A stretch of DNA of 64,000 bases, from the NCBI GenBank assembly GCA_029204225.1, contig CM055103.1:42783104-42847103 (forward strand), given 5' to 3'. Position numbers and translations under genes: made by a program. Origin of the DNA: Diphasiastrum complanatum. Taxonomy: Eukaryota; Streptophyta; Lycopodiopsida; Lycopodiales; Lycopodiaceae. Of the stretch, positions 1 through 11,106 are shown piece after piece. The stretch's first letter is position 1, and the number at the start of each line of letters is the position of its first letter. The notes below the pieces were generated by a model. The model saw only the letters and a program-made list of their open reading frames with translations, was not told where the DNA came from and made no database searches.

Positions 1-112
1 AGTTCTTTTTTATTAACTTATTATTCATAATAGATAAAAAAAAAAATTTACGACAAAATAATTTTTTTGCAAATTTCCAAAACAAAATTTTTCTAAGTAT
101 TGTGTTTTAATA

Positions 113-413
113 TTGCCACGCGTGGCAAATTTTTTGACAAATTTCGCCACACGTGGCAATAAAAAAAGCCATTGCTTTGGAATTTTCTCTGGAGATTTGC
201 CACACGTGGCAAATCAAAATTTTTTTATGTCACATGAAAATTGGTTAACTAACAACCATACGTTGCACTTCCATGCGCGGATGTGCCACGCCGACATATT
301 TTGGTGGCACTGCCACGCATAATTGATTTTTTTTTGCCGGACCTCTCCTCCAGCCTAGATTTCACCGGCAGGGTCCTCGGAAAAGCTTTAGCGTGGATAT
401 GCCACGCGTGGCA
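113..413. repeat. Cluster of palindromic ACGT-core motifs
   Basis: The palindrome TTGCCACGCGTGGCAA occurs at 113-128. GCCACACGTGGC occurs at 146-157 and again at 199-210. TGCCACGCGTGGCA occurs at 400-413, and a half-copy (GCCACGCC) lies near 285. The CACACGTGGC cores look like plant G-box/ABRE bZIP or bHLH sites. No gene is seen next to them, so they may be part of a decayed transposon end. The motif copies are directly visible; any regulatory role is inference. Confidence 0.5.
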
Positions 414-1412
414 GTGCCACACATAAGAAAAATGTCAAAATTTCGGCTACGTATCGGGTTTGCATGGCAGCGTCGCATGGCAAAACACACATATATGTAG
501 TTGTGATTGCGGAATAGCTCTCCCGTTACAATCAACTGCTAGATGCAAAAGCAGTCTAATAGAAAGCTTATGCTGAGCATAGTTTCTTGATTTTTCGACA
601 AACTTTGTATTTGATACCGTCAGTGAGTCTATTGCATCATGGAATGAATGTACTGATGATTTTTTGGAGGGAGCACTACAATTGGAAAACACCCTACATG
701 ACGATAATAGCTGGGTTGCGTGTTTTATAAGTATTGATTGAGAGTTGTTTTTTGTCGTCAATAGAAATGTGTGAAAGTGACATTATGATGGATTCCTCTA
801 GTTTTGAGAGGAATTGACCATTCAGAAAGACTCGGGATGGTGTGGAGATATGGTTCATGTACATTTGTTGATTGAATCAATATTTAAAACATGTTTTGAA
901 CTATTTATGATAGGCACCTCCCATTTGTTTCAAGTTTTTTTATGGACCTATATGTATTGAGTCATGCTGGAAATACCGGACAATTGCATATGTTTTGGAT
1001 CCATCCATCTTTAGATCTTTATTAGATACATGGATTCATTACTTGTTAGCATCTGAGAAAATGTACAATGCTAGTAGGACCATATAAGCAAGAGGTGGTG
1101 TGCAAAAAATTCTACTTCTTCTGTAGTATATAGATGACACATTTTGTTGTCCTTGTGGAGTCCATGGATGGATGTGGGTCTATAGTGCAGGCTTAGAAAA
1201 ATAAAAGATAGATGTTGTGTAGGCATGGATAGTGATACATTGTTGCACATCATTGAATTGTATAGTAAAAGTAAGTGCACATGTCCACAATGTGTGTTAT
1301 GTTTCTTTAACCATTGTTTTTGTCACTGCTCAACATCATAAATCATAAGGTTAACTCCTAAGACGTTGATTGTCACAAGTCTAGTTGTATCACAAAAAAT
1401 GCTATTGTGGTG
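414..1412. other. No gene recognised
   Basis: Low-complexity AT-rich sequence. The open frames are short (about 100 codons or fewer), show no motif and no sustained coding pattern. Nothing can be supported here. Confidence 0.5.
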
Positions 1413-2387
1413 TGTTGGAAATGAAGCCCACAGTTGTCTCCTTGGAATCACAACTTAGACAGCCAAATTATTTGAAGAACTTCTACAACGGGGGCTTCCG
1501 GCTAATCTCCAGCAAAGGGTAACCAATCATGTCATAATCAAGTTCAGATGTTAAGTTCAATTACTTGAAGTCATTGAAGACTTGGCCACCTTCAAGGACT
1601 TCCAAGAACTAGCATTTAGAACAAGTCTGCAGATTTATATTACTTTTTCAACAGTCTGTAGAAATACATTAAGTGTCACCACAATCTGCAGAAATATTCT
1701 AAGTGTCGCTACAGTCTGCAGAAATGAACTATCTTTTTCACAGGGTTGACTTTTTTCAAAAAAATGACACTTCAGCATAGTTCACAAATTCAAGTTTTTG
1801 CGACAGTGTCGGCTTTTTCGCTTTTTCTCGAAAAGCGACAGTGTCGATTTTTTTCTCAAAAAGTGACACTTCAGCCTAATTCACAAATTCAACTTTTTGC
1901 GGCAGTGTCGACTTTTTTGCCTTTTTAAGGACATTGTCGACTTTTCGCAAAATCTTGAAGAGAGAGAAAAAACCCGATAGTTGTCCATTTTCAACAAGGA
2001 AAGTTTCCAACCACTTCCAAAAATGCAAAGAGAGGGAATTTGCAGTGTCCTCGTCCGCGTCAACATTCGCTACATGTTGACCGTAATGTACAGTTGTCAT
2101 TTCAAGCCAATACTTCCAAGTACAACGACTTGTCTAATTAGATGACAAACATTTAATACATGAATGCAATCTATAAATGGATCATCTAGACACACTATAC
2201 GTGATGCTCCGTCCATGAGATGTATGATTTGAGCCTCCCAGTTACGTCACCATTTTGGTCATAATTGCTATTTTATTGTGCTTCAATGTAATATAGCAAA
2301 AGTAATACCACACACACAAACCATTTCTAATCTCTTCGGTGGACTGTACTCTCGTTTTTGTGAGTATGAACTAATTTTTAAGATCAT
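1413..2387 (+). repeat. LTR-like sequence with internal degenerate repeats
   Basis: The segment begins TGTTGGAAATGA, contains a TATA-like box (CTATAAATGG) near 2171, and runs up to the next TGTT-starting sequence. Between about 1640 and 1940 it carries diverged copies of a CAGTCTGCAGAAAT block and then a GCGACAGTGTCGA block. It could be a solo LTR, or the distal part of the minus-strand gypsy LTR that ends at 2799. The boundaries are uncertain because no partner copy is present in the window. Confidence 0.3.
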
Positions 2388-2799
2388 GTTGGGCCAACAA
2401 GAAATGGCAAGTCAAAACTCTAACCACTTCACCCCCAAGCCAAGATGACTTAATGCAAGAGAGGAGAAGATCCTAGCTTCTAGAAATAGAATTATGAGTA
2501 AGTAGGTGGGTGAGTTCCTACAAGATAAATACTCCTCAAAAGCTAATGAATATTTTCTCTAGGATCTCCTATTCCAATCCAAAAGCATTTGATCTCCTAT
2601 TCTAGCACCAAAAGTTGTCAATTACCATGCAAAAGCTCCATAGGTCCAATTAAAGCACCTGGGTCCTCACAAGGTTATTAAGAACATTACTAGCCTAGTC
2701 CGAAATGACATGGCGTAACTAATAATCTTGTACAGTGGAGTACCGACTATCCATGTCAAGAATTATTCCAAATCCCACATACTTTACATGGGTGTAACA
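2388..2799 (-). repeat. Gypsy-A 3' LTR (minus strand)
   Basis: Read on the minus strand, a polypurine tract (GGGGGG, 2804-2809) lies just before TGTTACACC starting at 2799. That is the usual polypurine-tract to 3' LTR junction of chromovirus gypsy elements. It follows the integrase/chromodomain reading frame ending near 2876, in the correct order. The far end of the LTR is uncertain: TGTTGGGCC at 2388 would give about 410 bp, while 1413 would give about 1.39 kb. Confidence 0.55.
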
Positions 2800-2875
2800 T
2801 TCTCCCCCCTGTGAACTACTTCTGTCCTCAAAAGTGAAAACTAGGGAAGTTCTTCTTTATGCTTTCAACTCTTTC

Positions 2876-3748
2876 TCATGAATCATCATCCATAGTCCCC
2901 TTCCACCTAATCAAGCACTTAGAGATAGAATGATTTTTCAATTGTTTATCACTGGTTCGAAGTACTTTTTCAAGTCCCCAAGGTACACTAAACGATAAAT
3001 CCTCCAAATGCATAAGCTCCTCATTAGATCCAACTATATCACTTTCATGTAAACTAAGTTTCAAATAGCTTACATAAAACACCAGATGAGCAGTCGACTT
3101 ATCCTGAAGATCAAGTTCGTAATCTAAAGAACCAATTTTCTTTATAATCTGAAATGGTCCACAATATCTGGTAGACAACTTATAATGCTGCCCAGTACGC
3201 ATAGTCTTGGTATCTTTTGGCATTATAAGATATATCCAATCATCAACTTTAAAATCTCCAGGAGATCGCTTAAGATTGGCATAATGTTTAGCTCTATCTT
3301 GAGCACTATAGATAAAATCATGTGCCAAATGCAATATTTCTTGCATATCATGCAAGAAATCCACAACTTTCTGGATCTTAACAGATTTTGTTTTCACATT
3401 CACTAGAGATCTAGGTTGGACACCGTACATTAGCATTAATGGACTATAACCTATAGCAGAATGTTTTCTACTATTGTAGTCAAATTCAATTAAAGGAATA
3501 TAATTATCCCACTGAGATTCCCTATGAGACACATATGTTCTCAACATATCTTCCATAGTTTGATTATTGCTCTCAGTTTGGCCATCTGATTTAGAATGAT
3601 GAATAGAACTAAAACTAAGCAAGGTTTCTAGCTTATGAAATACAGCTGACCAAAAGTGACCTGTAAATTTAGGATCTCTATCACTAACAATGGCACTTGG
3701 CAGGCCATAAAGTTTAAATAATCTTTCAGCAAAGATTTGGGCTAAATT
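2876..3748 (-). pseudogene. Gypsy-A pol remnant: integrase core to chromodomain
   Basis: This is the C-terminal part of a Ty3/gypsy chromovirus polyprotein. From about 3745 downward the minus strand reads integrase core sequence with VSDRDPKFTGHFW, then HHSKSDGQTES, then the GPF-type C-terminal region (STRYCGPFQIIKKIGSLDYE). It finishes with a chromodomain-like tail (KVLRTSDKQLKN, then LIRWKG). Chromodomains of this class usually target integration to marked heterochromatin. Upstream gag, protease, RT and RNase H are missing, and the frame breaks at about 3748, where unrelated sequence begins. The methionine near 3622 is internal and not a true start. The element is therefore a 5'-truncated relic whose 3' LTR follows at 2799. 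Confidence 0.85.
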
Positions 3749-3759
3749 TTACGACTGCT

Positions 3760-4084
3760 ACAGATGCGACGAAGGGCACAAAATTGCAGATGCCTTCATA
3801 AGGGCATATTTACACCCTTCTGCCAAGATTGCAGATATGAGCACTGTTACAAGAATTTTCCATTGAGACCTGGAGCAAGAGCACTCTTAAATCTAATCAC
3901 AGTACAACCAATAGTAGTTCCAGAAAGGTTGGCATAGAAAACTCCAATTCCCTACGTTTTGGTGCTAGCAATTACGCGAGCCTAAAAATAGAAGGGAGTG
4001 GCACCATCACCACCCTCTTCAGTATCCTTGTTAGACGATCAATTCTCAGCCGCATGACCATATCCTAACGTAAGAGTGATGCAA
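3760..4084 (-). other. Unidentified minus-strand segment
   Basis: Directly downstream of the copia scrap at 4085-4275, one minus-strand frame reads through about 80 codons with two or three stops. It includes GVFYANLSGTTIGCTVIRF. It does not look like the expected copia RNase H continuation. It may be a fragment of a host protein, but I cannot assign it. Confidence 0.2.
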
Positions 4085-4275
4085 GTACTATAGAATCCTC
4101 TTGGAAATCTTCCAGTGTGTAGGTCTTGGATTGATGTAAAATTGGCTCATTCTAAATACTGCATAGGCAATGTATGGCCTTGTATTATCTGCCAAGTACA
4201 TGAGAGATCCAATCAGTCTTCTATAAGGCTTGTTGAGCATTTCTTGTTATTCTTCGATGTTTTGTTGGACTGGTT
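4085..4275 (-). pseudogene. Copia RT/RNase H boundary fragment
   Basis: The minus strand encodes YRRLIGSLMYLADNTRPYIA followed by a SQF...P...HW..SKRIL stretch. This is the conserved segment joining reverse transcriptase to RNase H in Ty1/copia polyproteins. A stop codon (TAG) interrupts it at the RIL*YL position. No more of this element can be followed in either direction. Confidence 0.7.
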
Positions 4276-4446
4276 TACGTATATGGTACATTGTACTATA
4301 AAATGTTATATTGGCACTAAATCTCACTATGATTCACTCTGATAGGAGGTAAAAAGTTTGCTCTTGTTTACAAGAGGGACTATGAGTGATTTTGGCTTGT
4401 CTAGTTTTGATCAACTCTCTCGCTTTAAGTGGGCACCACCTAACAC

Positions 4447-4716
4447 TTAGAATTTCCTTTGCACAGGAACACCGATCATGCTACACAGTAACATAGACAG
4501 AAAACACCCTCCACAGTAAGTTCACATAGCAATTGTATTTCTCAAAATGAAATTACACTGTACATATAGTTGTTCACTCAGGCAACCCATGCATGACCTA
4601 GGTTGTCGTTGGTGGGACACGTGTCCCGTCGACTTGCCTCGTGGTGAGGCCAACTGATCCTTATCAACTGATAGGACCCACAGTACAGTAGCACAGTGAT
4701 TCTACTTTAATTCTAA
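4447..4716 (-). repeat. Copia-A 3' LTR
   Basis: About 270 bp, matching 9836-10105 almost base for base. Shared blocks include CTTTGCACAGGAACAC and AACTGATCCTTATCAACTGA. Each copy has short inverted ends (TTAGAATT / AATTCTAA). Confidence 0.85.
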
Positions 4717-4769
4717 CTCTCTCCCTTAAAGTAGAGTCTATTTATACAGTCATATACATAGCTTTAAAG

Positions 4770-6326
4770 TTAACAAACTTTAAGTATAGAAAGCTTTGAT
4801 CTAAACTTATCAAACTTTTCTCCAACAAGTGGCTTAGTGAAAATATCAGCTAGTTGTTCTTTCGTGCTACAATCAACAACATGAATTTCACAACTCAGCA
4901 GCCTCTCACGTATAAAGTGATACTGAATCTCAATGTGTTTAGTTCTCACATGGAACACTGGATTCTTTGCTAGCTGAATGCCACTCTAATTGTCGCTATG
5001 TAAAGTCATGGGATTTTTTTGCTTCATGCCAACTTCTTCCAAGATTTGTCTCAACCATATAGCTTCCTGTGCTACTCTACACATTGCCTTATACTCTGCT
5101 TCTGTGGTGGAAAGAGCAATTGTACTTTGCTTCTTACTAGACTAGGAAAAGCAACTACCACAAAACTGGAATACATACCCTGTGGTGGATCTATGATCAT
5201 CATAGTCACCTCCCCAATCCGCATCCACATAGCCACACAATTCAGGTAAACCATCATGCTTCTTGTAAATCAAGCCATAATCTGAAGTGCCTTTCACATA
5301 ACACAAAATGCGTTTAGCTACCTTCCAATGGGTTTCCGTAGGTGCTGCCATAAACTGACTTACAATGCCAACAGCATAGCATATATCTAGTCTAGTCATG
5401 GTAAGGTAAATCAAGCTCCCTACTAGCTGCCTATACAACGTAGCATCAAATGGTTGTGACTCATCAAGCTTAGAAAGCTTTTTACCTGGTTCAATGGGAG
5501 TATTCACTGGTTTGCAATCCCGCAACCTAAACCTGTGCAACAACTCTTTGACATACTTCACCTGTGTTAAACCCACTTCGTGTCCTTTTTGCCACACCTC
5601 TACTCCAAGGTAATAATGCATCAGGCTGAGATCTGTCATCTTGAATTGTTCCATGAGGTCTTTCATGATCATATCTATCATCTCTTGATAATTTCCCGTA
5701 ATAATCAAGTCATCAACATAAAGAGCAATCAAAGCAACCATACCATCAAAGCGCTTTCTTCAAGCGACATACTTTATTTTCCTGTCCCTTCGTTACAAAG
5801 CTTTCAGGTTGACCCATGAACACCTCTTCTTCTAACTCAGTTTTAGAAAAGCAGATTTCACATCCATCTGATGCAAAGGCCAACCAAAATGTGAAGCTAA
5901 AGCAACAAGTAGACCTAGAGAATTCCACTTACATATTGGCTCAAAGGTCTCCTCATAGTCAATGCCTTTACTTTGTGCATACCCTTTGATCACCATTCTT
6001 GCCTTGTGCTTTGCTATACTTCCATCTGCATGATAATTAGTCATGTATACCCATTTGCAACCAATGGGTTTCTTGCCAACTGGTGGTTCTACTAAGTCGC
6101 ATGTGCTATGCTTACCAATTGACTCCATCTCCTCTCCCATGGCCTTGAACCAAATGTTATCATCCTTCGCTTCACCATAAGTCGAAGGTTCTTTGCTTTG
6201 AACAATGCTAGATAGGAGAGCATAATTTGTTTCATACCTTTCAAGTTGTGTCTTCTCTCTTGTTGATCTTCGTAGCTCTCCTTGGCTAGATGATCTTGGA
6301 AAGTCATCCATGTCGTGGCTCTCCAA
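4770..6326 (-). pseudogene. Copia-A pol, RT and RNase H portion
   Basis: Minus-strand pieces at 6326-5832, 5928-5746, 5741-5142 and 4958-4770 together form the copia RT-RNase H region. They show IGCKWVYMTNYHADGSIAKH (RT start), HQMDVKSAFL, and LYVDDLIITGN with the catalytic YVDD. RNase H follows with GYVDADWGGDYDDHRSTTGY, and the usual end reads KEQLADIFTKPL. A frameshift lies near 5830. At about 5745 the KVCRLKKAL segment is joined almost directly to the YVDD segment, so roughly 40 residues normally present (the YGLKQ region) are missing. An in-frame stop also falls after FCGSCFS near 5142. No active polymerase is expected. Confidence 0.85.
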
Positions 6327-6389
6327 GAATCTCTCAAACCACTTAGGGAGCTTCCTGTCAGGTGATCGGCATCCTGGTGAAAATGTATC

Positions 6390-8546
6390 TCACGGTACAT
6401 CCTTCTCCTTGCGTTTGTCACCTACAACTTCAATCCTTCTTGCACCAAAAGGTTTGTCCCTACCTCTCCAACCTGTCTCTTGAGGTTGAGTAGTAGTATC
6501 TTGAGATGTATCCTCTTTTTCATCACTTGGAAGATCAATGAATGGATCATCATCAGGTGGTATCCTCTTTATACCATCTTTCCCACTGGATGTATCTATC
6601 TTCTCAGCATCCTCCTCTTCATACATCTTGGATTCATCAAAGATAACATCACGACTTACATGGATTTTGTTTTCCACTGGATCAAAACATCTATAGCCCT
6701 TCACACGATCATCATATCCTAGGAATATGCACTTGATAGCTTTTACATCAAGTTTACGTCTCTCTTCCTTAGGAACGTGTACAAAGGCCTTACATCCAAA
6801 GATTCGCAAGTGGTTCACCTTTGGCTTCTTCTTCGTGAATGCTTCCTCAGGTGTTATCTTTGGTATGGAAATGGTAGGACTTCTATTTTGAAGATAGACT
6901 GTCGTACTGCATGCTTCTGACCAAAAATCTTTTGGTAGTTTCATCTCAGCTAGCATAGATTTGGCACTTTCCACAATTGTACGATTCTTGCGCTCAGCTA
7001 CACCATTGAGAGCAAGAGTATGAGCTTGCGTAAATTGTCTTTTAATCCCACATTGATCACAAAGATCATTGAAGTCATTAGACCTATACTCACCTCCGCT
7101 ATCTGATCTTAGAACTTTGATATGTTGCTTCCCATATACACAAGATTCGCACATCGATTTCAAGTGATCTTCTATGGTAGGCAATCCTGTTACCATCTCC
7201 AATTTTCTCATCAAACTGAGGTTTCCCAAGTTCAAGTGACCAAGCCTCTTATGCCACAACTCAGTTTGCGATGGAATGGATGATACAAGTCCATGTTGCC
7301 GCTTGATTGTAGCATTCAACCTGTACAATTTTCTATTGGGCTCCCTTACTAACTTTTGGTTCACATCTTTCACAAAGCAACGATCATGGGCGAATTCTAC
7401 TTTCAACTTTTGATCAGTAATGACTCCAATAGAAAGTAGATTTTTCTTCAAACCTAGTATGTAAAGTACCTCCCTGATCATCCTGCTTTTGCCATCAGGT
7501 AGTTGGATTGAAATAGTGTCTATCCCCTTGATCTTGCACACCTCACCATTTGCTTGTGAAACGGATGTTCCATTATCCAACATTTTCAAGCTACTGAACC
7601 GATTCTTGTTACTTGTCATGTGTCTTGTGGCTCCTGAGTCAATATACCATGCTTGATCATCTTGATTAGATGATAATGTAGATATGAAAATGCTAGAGTC
7701 TTCAATCTCACCCTCATCGACAAGGTTACCTGCTTGTTTTGGTTTTCCCTTGCCTTGTTCCACCAGAAATTTGCGACATTCACTCTTCCAATGGCCCTTT
7801 TTACCACAATGGAAGCACTTGCCTTTCTTCTTGGTCTTACTGGAAGATCCCTCATCCTTCTGAGACTTGGCAAATTGTTGCTTAGACTTTTTCTTGCCCT
7901 TGCCCCTGCCTTGTTTTTGGCGTATCGCAAGTGCTTGATCATCAGTATTTTGATGTCTAGCTTTCACCATTTCTCGTCGTTGTTCTTCCTGCATCAAGAT
8001 TCCTCTGTGCTCGTCAAAGGTTGGCAATCTTTCTCTTGATGTTATTTCGCTCACAAACATCTGATAGGGCTCTACAATGCCGCACAATGCATTGTGCACC
8101 AACTCCACATCACGTATGCACTCACCAATAGAATGCAGTTCATCCCTCATTGTCTTGATTCTGGTCATGTACGTCTAAATGTGCTCTCCTTGTTCCATTA
8201 GGGCACTATTCAGCTTTGACTTCAGAAACATGATTCTTGATGGATTTGATGTCTCGAACTGTTCCTTTAGCACATCCCATGCCTGTCTGGGTGTAACAAC
8301 ATCACAAATGTGAGTAATGATGTGATCCTTCACTGACAAGTTAATGAAGGTCAAAGCTTTCCTCATCTTTTTGTCGAACACTTTGATATCTGCTTCATTT
8401 GGCGGCCTTCTCTCATCACCTGTGACGACTTCTCACACATCTTTCTCCATCAGTATGTTTTTCATTTGAAATTTCCACACTGCATAGTTGGAAATCCCGT
8501 CCAATTTGCTACTTTCACTCAAAATGGACTCTCCCATGTTTGCCAT
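6390..8546 (-). pseudogene. Copia-A gag-protease-integrase
   Basis: Gag starts at an ATG near 8545 (MANMGESIL, then SNYAVWKFQMK, typical of the UBN2/copia gag domain). It is interrupted by stops near 8440 and 8175, then is open to 6390. A CCHC zinc knuckle (CFHCGKKGHWKSEC) follows, then the protease motif AWYIDSGATRHMTS, then a GAG-pre-integrase region (LWHKRLGHLNLGNLSLMRKL). Integrase is internally deleted: CESCVYGKQ is fused directly to HIKVLRSDSGGEYRS. The segment between, which should carry the first catalytic aspartate (the HSDxxG motif), is therefore absent. The later part (NGVAERKNRTIVESAKSM) is present. This copy cannot encode a working integrase. Confidence 0.88.
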
Positions 8547-9835
8547 CGCAGAACTACTTGAAACTTCTGCTGTAGGCTAAAAGCAGTATGTTGAGGCCAA
8601 CTGTGATGTCAAAAGTTGAAAATAATGACCTGTACTTTTTCCCTTACCAGGCCACTCGCCGCTTTCCCACCAATTTGAAAGCCAAATTGGCGTCGCCTTC
8701 CGAAATACACTCAGTCGTCAACTCCCAACTACATGCCCAGTGGAATGGTGAATTTACTTCTGGCGCACTTCGAACACTTTCTCCATTGCAATCACTCTGA
8801 TTTGTTGTACCGTACTTGCAGGTACAGTCCGGGTGTCCTTCGTTTGGAGGTTATAGCCTTTTATTTGGGTCAAAATGGGCAAATGACCAAAAATAGGGAT
8901 TTTCTTTGTTTTTGAACTGTTTCTTCACCTTGAAAAAACTTCACTCTTCACTTGTGAAGGGACCCAACTCCAATTTTAGTATGAAAATTTTTAATGAAGT
9001 TGAAGGCCAAAATACACTTCAATTCTTCAGGGCCCACTTCAGCTAAATCCAACGGTAGGTCTCAATTCTATGGTCCAGATGCAATTAATCCTGTCCGTCG
9101 ATCATTGTGGAGATGGTCTTTTGGACTTCCTTGCATTGGTGTGTCGAACCACACTTTTAAAGCCGCTGGACACTTCAAAACACTAAGCTACTGCCCCCAT
9201 TCATCGCGCATGAGCTCCACGCTCCTCTCTGTCTATGGCCGCGCCTCCCGAAGCTATTTTTTGCTTGATCTATTTCATTTTTGGATGGATTTGAGCACGA
9301 TCTGAGGCCTGGAGCAGGGTCGCCCTACTGATACCAAGTCTGTAGAGTGTTCAATCATGAAATTCCATGGAGACTCAACTTGACAAAGTGGCTTTTTTCA
9401 CCTTTTACGGCAAATCTGCTAAGTTAACTGTCTGGAGACAAATCTCTGACATAAACCTCAGAATCTCTCCATGGCTAGTTGAAAATGTAATTAGCTTCCT
9501 TCCTGTCCTTACAACATCCAAAACGGTGCACAAACAACGAAGAAATCACCAGTTATGTATAAAAAACCGTAACCCCAAACCCGGTTTCAATTTTCAACTG
9601 GCTTCAAAATTGTCAGTTTTTCACCAAATTTTTCCATGTCTGATGCTATGCACAGGCTAATAATCCCTCTACTAAGCTTGGCAAGCCTCTATAAACTAGA
9701 AACCGTGCACTAGTGCTTCTCTTTCCGTCTTCAAACCCACCGTAAACCCCAAACTCTCAGAAGACAGTTCTCCCGAAGCTCTCTTCAACGGTGATGTTGT
9801 ACTGTGTACACTCCCTGTACGGCTTTGATACCAGT
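8547..9835 (-). other. Copia-A untranslated leader
   Basis: About 1.29 kb between the 5' LTR and gag with no gene. A second PBS-like sequence, TTGGTATCAG on the minus strand, lies at about 9331-9340, besides the one next to the LTR. Similar sequence recurs at about 12350-13320 upstream of the related gag fragment, including the shared words GGTACAGTCC and CGCCCTACTG. The leader may include an older LTR remnant (about 9341-9820). Confidence 0.5.
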
Positions 9836-10105
9836 TTAGAATTTGCTTTGCACAGGAACACAGATCATGCTACACAGTAACACAGACAAAAAACACTCTC
9901 CACAGCAAGCTCACATAGCAATTGTATTTTTCAAATTGAAATTACACTGTACATATAGTTGTTTACTCAGGCAACCCATGCATGACCCAGGTTGCCGTTG
10001 GCGGGACGCGTGTTCCGTCGACTTGCCTCGTGTCGAGGCCAACTGATCCTTATCAACTGATAGGACCCACAGTACAGTAGCACAGTGATTCTACTTTAAT
10101 TCTAA
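9836..10105 (-). repeat. Copia-A 5' LTR
   Basis: Partner of 4447-4716. On the minus strand TGTTAGAG begins at 10113, so the true LTR may extend a few bases further right. It is followed internally by the primer-binding site at 9822-9833. Confidence 0.85.
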
Positions 10106-11100
10106 CTCTAACATCTATTATGGACTAGATAATGGTGCCATTGTAAGGATTGTGAAAGTACTGTACTTTAGGACCATAAATGGATCTACAAAAGATCCAC
10201 AAGAGTGATTGGATTCTTGCTCAACAATCTATCAAAAAACTAGACACAAAAGAGTTGATCTAGGTTGGCAATTTGACAAACAACAAGCATTGACAATCAA
10301 AAGCATTGATCAACATTGAAGGTCGAGCGCACACGTCTGTACTACAGGCTATAGTACGGCCTTCAAGCTGAGAAACAAGTTGATTTGGTTGCATTTGGGC
10401 ATGCAACATGCAAGTTAGCATACATGCTCTACACGTCCAATTCATCTAGGGAAGTCACATGCAAGGCATGCAAATACAAATTGCTCTACAAGTGATCTGT
10501 GTGCCACCATAAAGCATGGTAAAGATCATTCACACATTTGTTGTGATTCCCCACACGTGTGAGGTTGCTGGATTTTTCACACAACTAATTTATTGATGGT
10601 TCTGCTATCATTGTCAAAACATTTGTAGCTTGAATAAACTTTATAGAAGTTGCCATTTTTGGATGATTAAATCAATCAAAAACATAATAGATGAAAGACT
10701 TGGCTTTTGTGAACCATGTAGTTCTTACTTACCAATGAGCATCATAACTGATATTTCATGATCAGTAATGTAATCTTTTCTTTTGTGAATGATCTTTTTG
10801 TTATCTTGAACTAGTTTAAGAATGGAATCTGCTAACCTAACAACTATGCAACTTGACTTTTCATGATGTACATAATAATTTTCTGAAAAGTGAAAATAAA
10901 TTTTCCTTCTTAATCTGTTGCTACTTGACATATTATTGCCAGTTTTGAGAGTGCAAGTTATAAGCTTTAACTCTACAGGGATATATTCATAGCTGCTTGA
11001 ATACAAATGTTGGGAGTAGTGAGTTTTTGCTCAATGTCTTGATAGAAGAAGATGACTTAAAATCTTTGATTTGATTCTACTGGAAGAAGTTCACAGTCAG
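10106..11100. other. No gene recognised; dispersed LTR-like motifs
   Basis: The words GTACTGTACTTTAGGACC and CATAAATGGATC at about 10156-10190 match, in inverted orientation, the LTR-like sequence at about 57490-57530. A CACACGTGTGA palindrome lies at about 10553. A minus-strand open frame at 10725-11006 (93 codons) has no recognisable motif. Confidence 0.35.
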
Positions 11101-11106
11101 TCAAAA

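Larger units (their letters stand above)
4447..10105 (-). mobile_element. Copia-A, LTR retrotransposon with both LTRs (minus strand)
   Basis: Two direct copies of the same sequence, at 4447-4716 and 9836-10105 (270 bp each by eye), bracket a copia gag-pol region read on the minus strand. Each copy runs from TTAGAATTT to AATTCTAA. A primer-binding site, TGGTATC-AAAGCC on the minus strand at about 9822-9833, sits two bases inside the right copy, as expected for initiator-Met tRNA priming in copia. A purine tract (AAGGGAGAGAG) precedes the left copy. The coding region has stops, frameshifts and two sizeable deletions, so the copy is defective. No convincing target-site duplication was found, and LTR ends could be off by up to about 10 bases. 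Confidence 0.85.

Noticed and set aside
113-322. 69-codon open frame over the palindrome cluster
   Set aside because: It starts at a non-ATG codon, has no motif and overlaps repeated palindromes.
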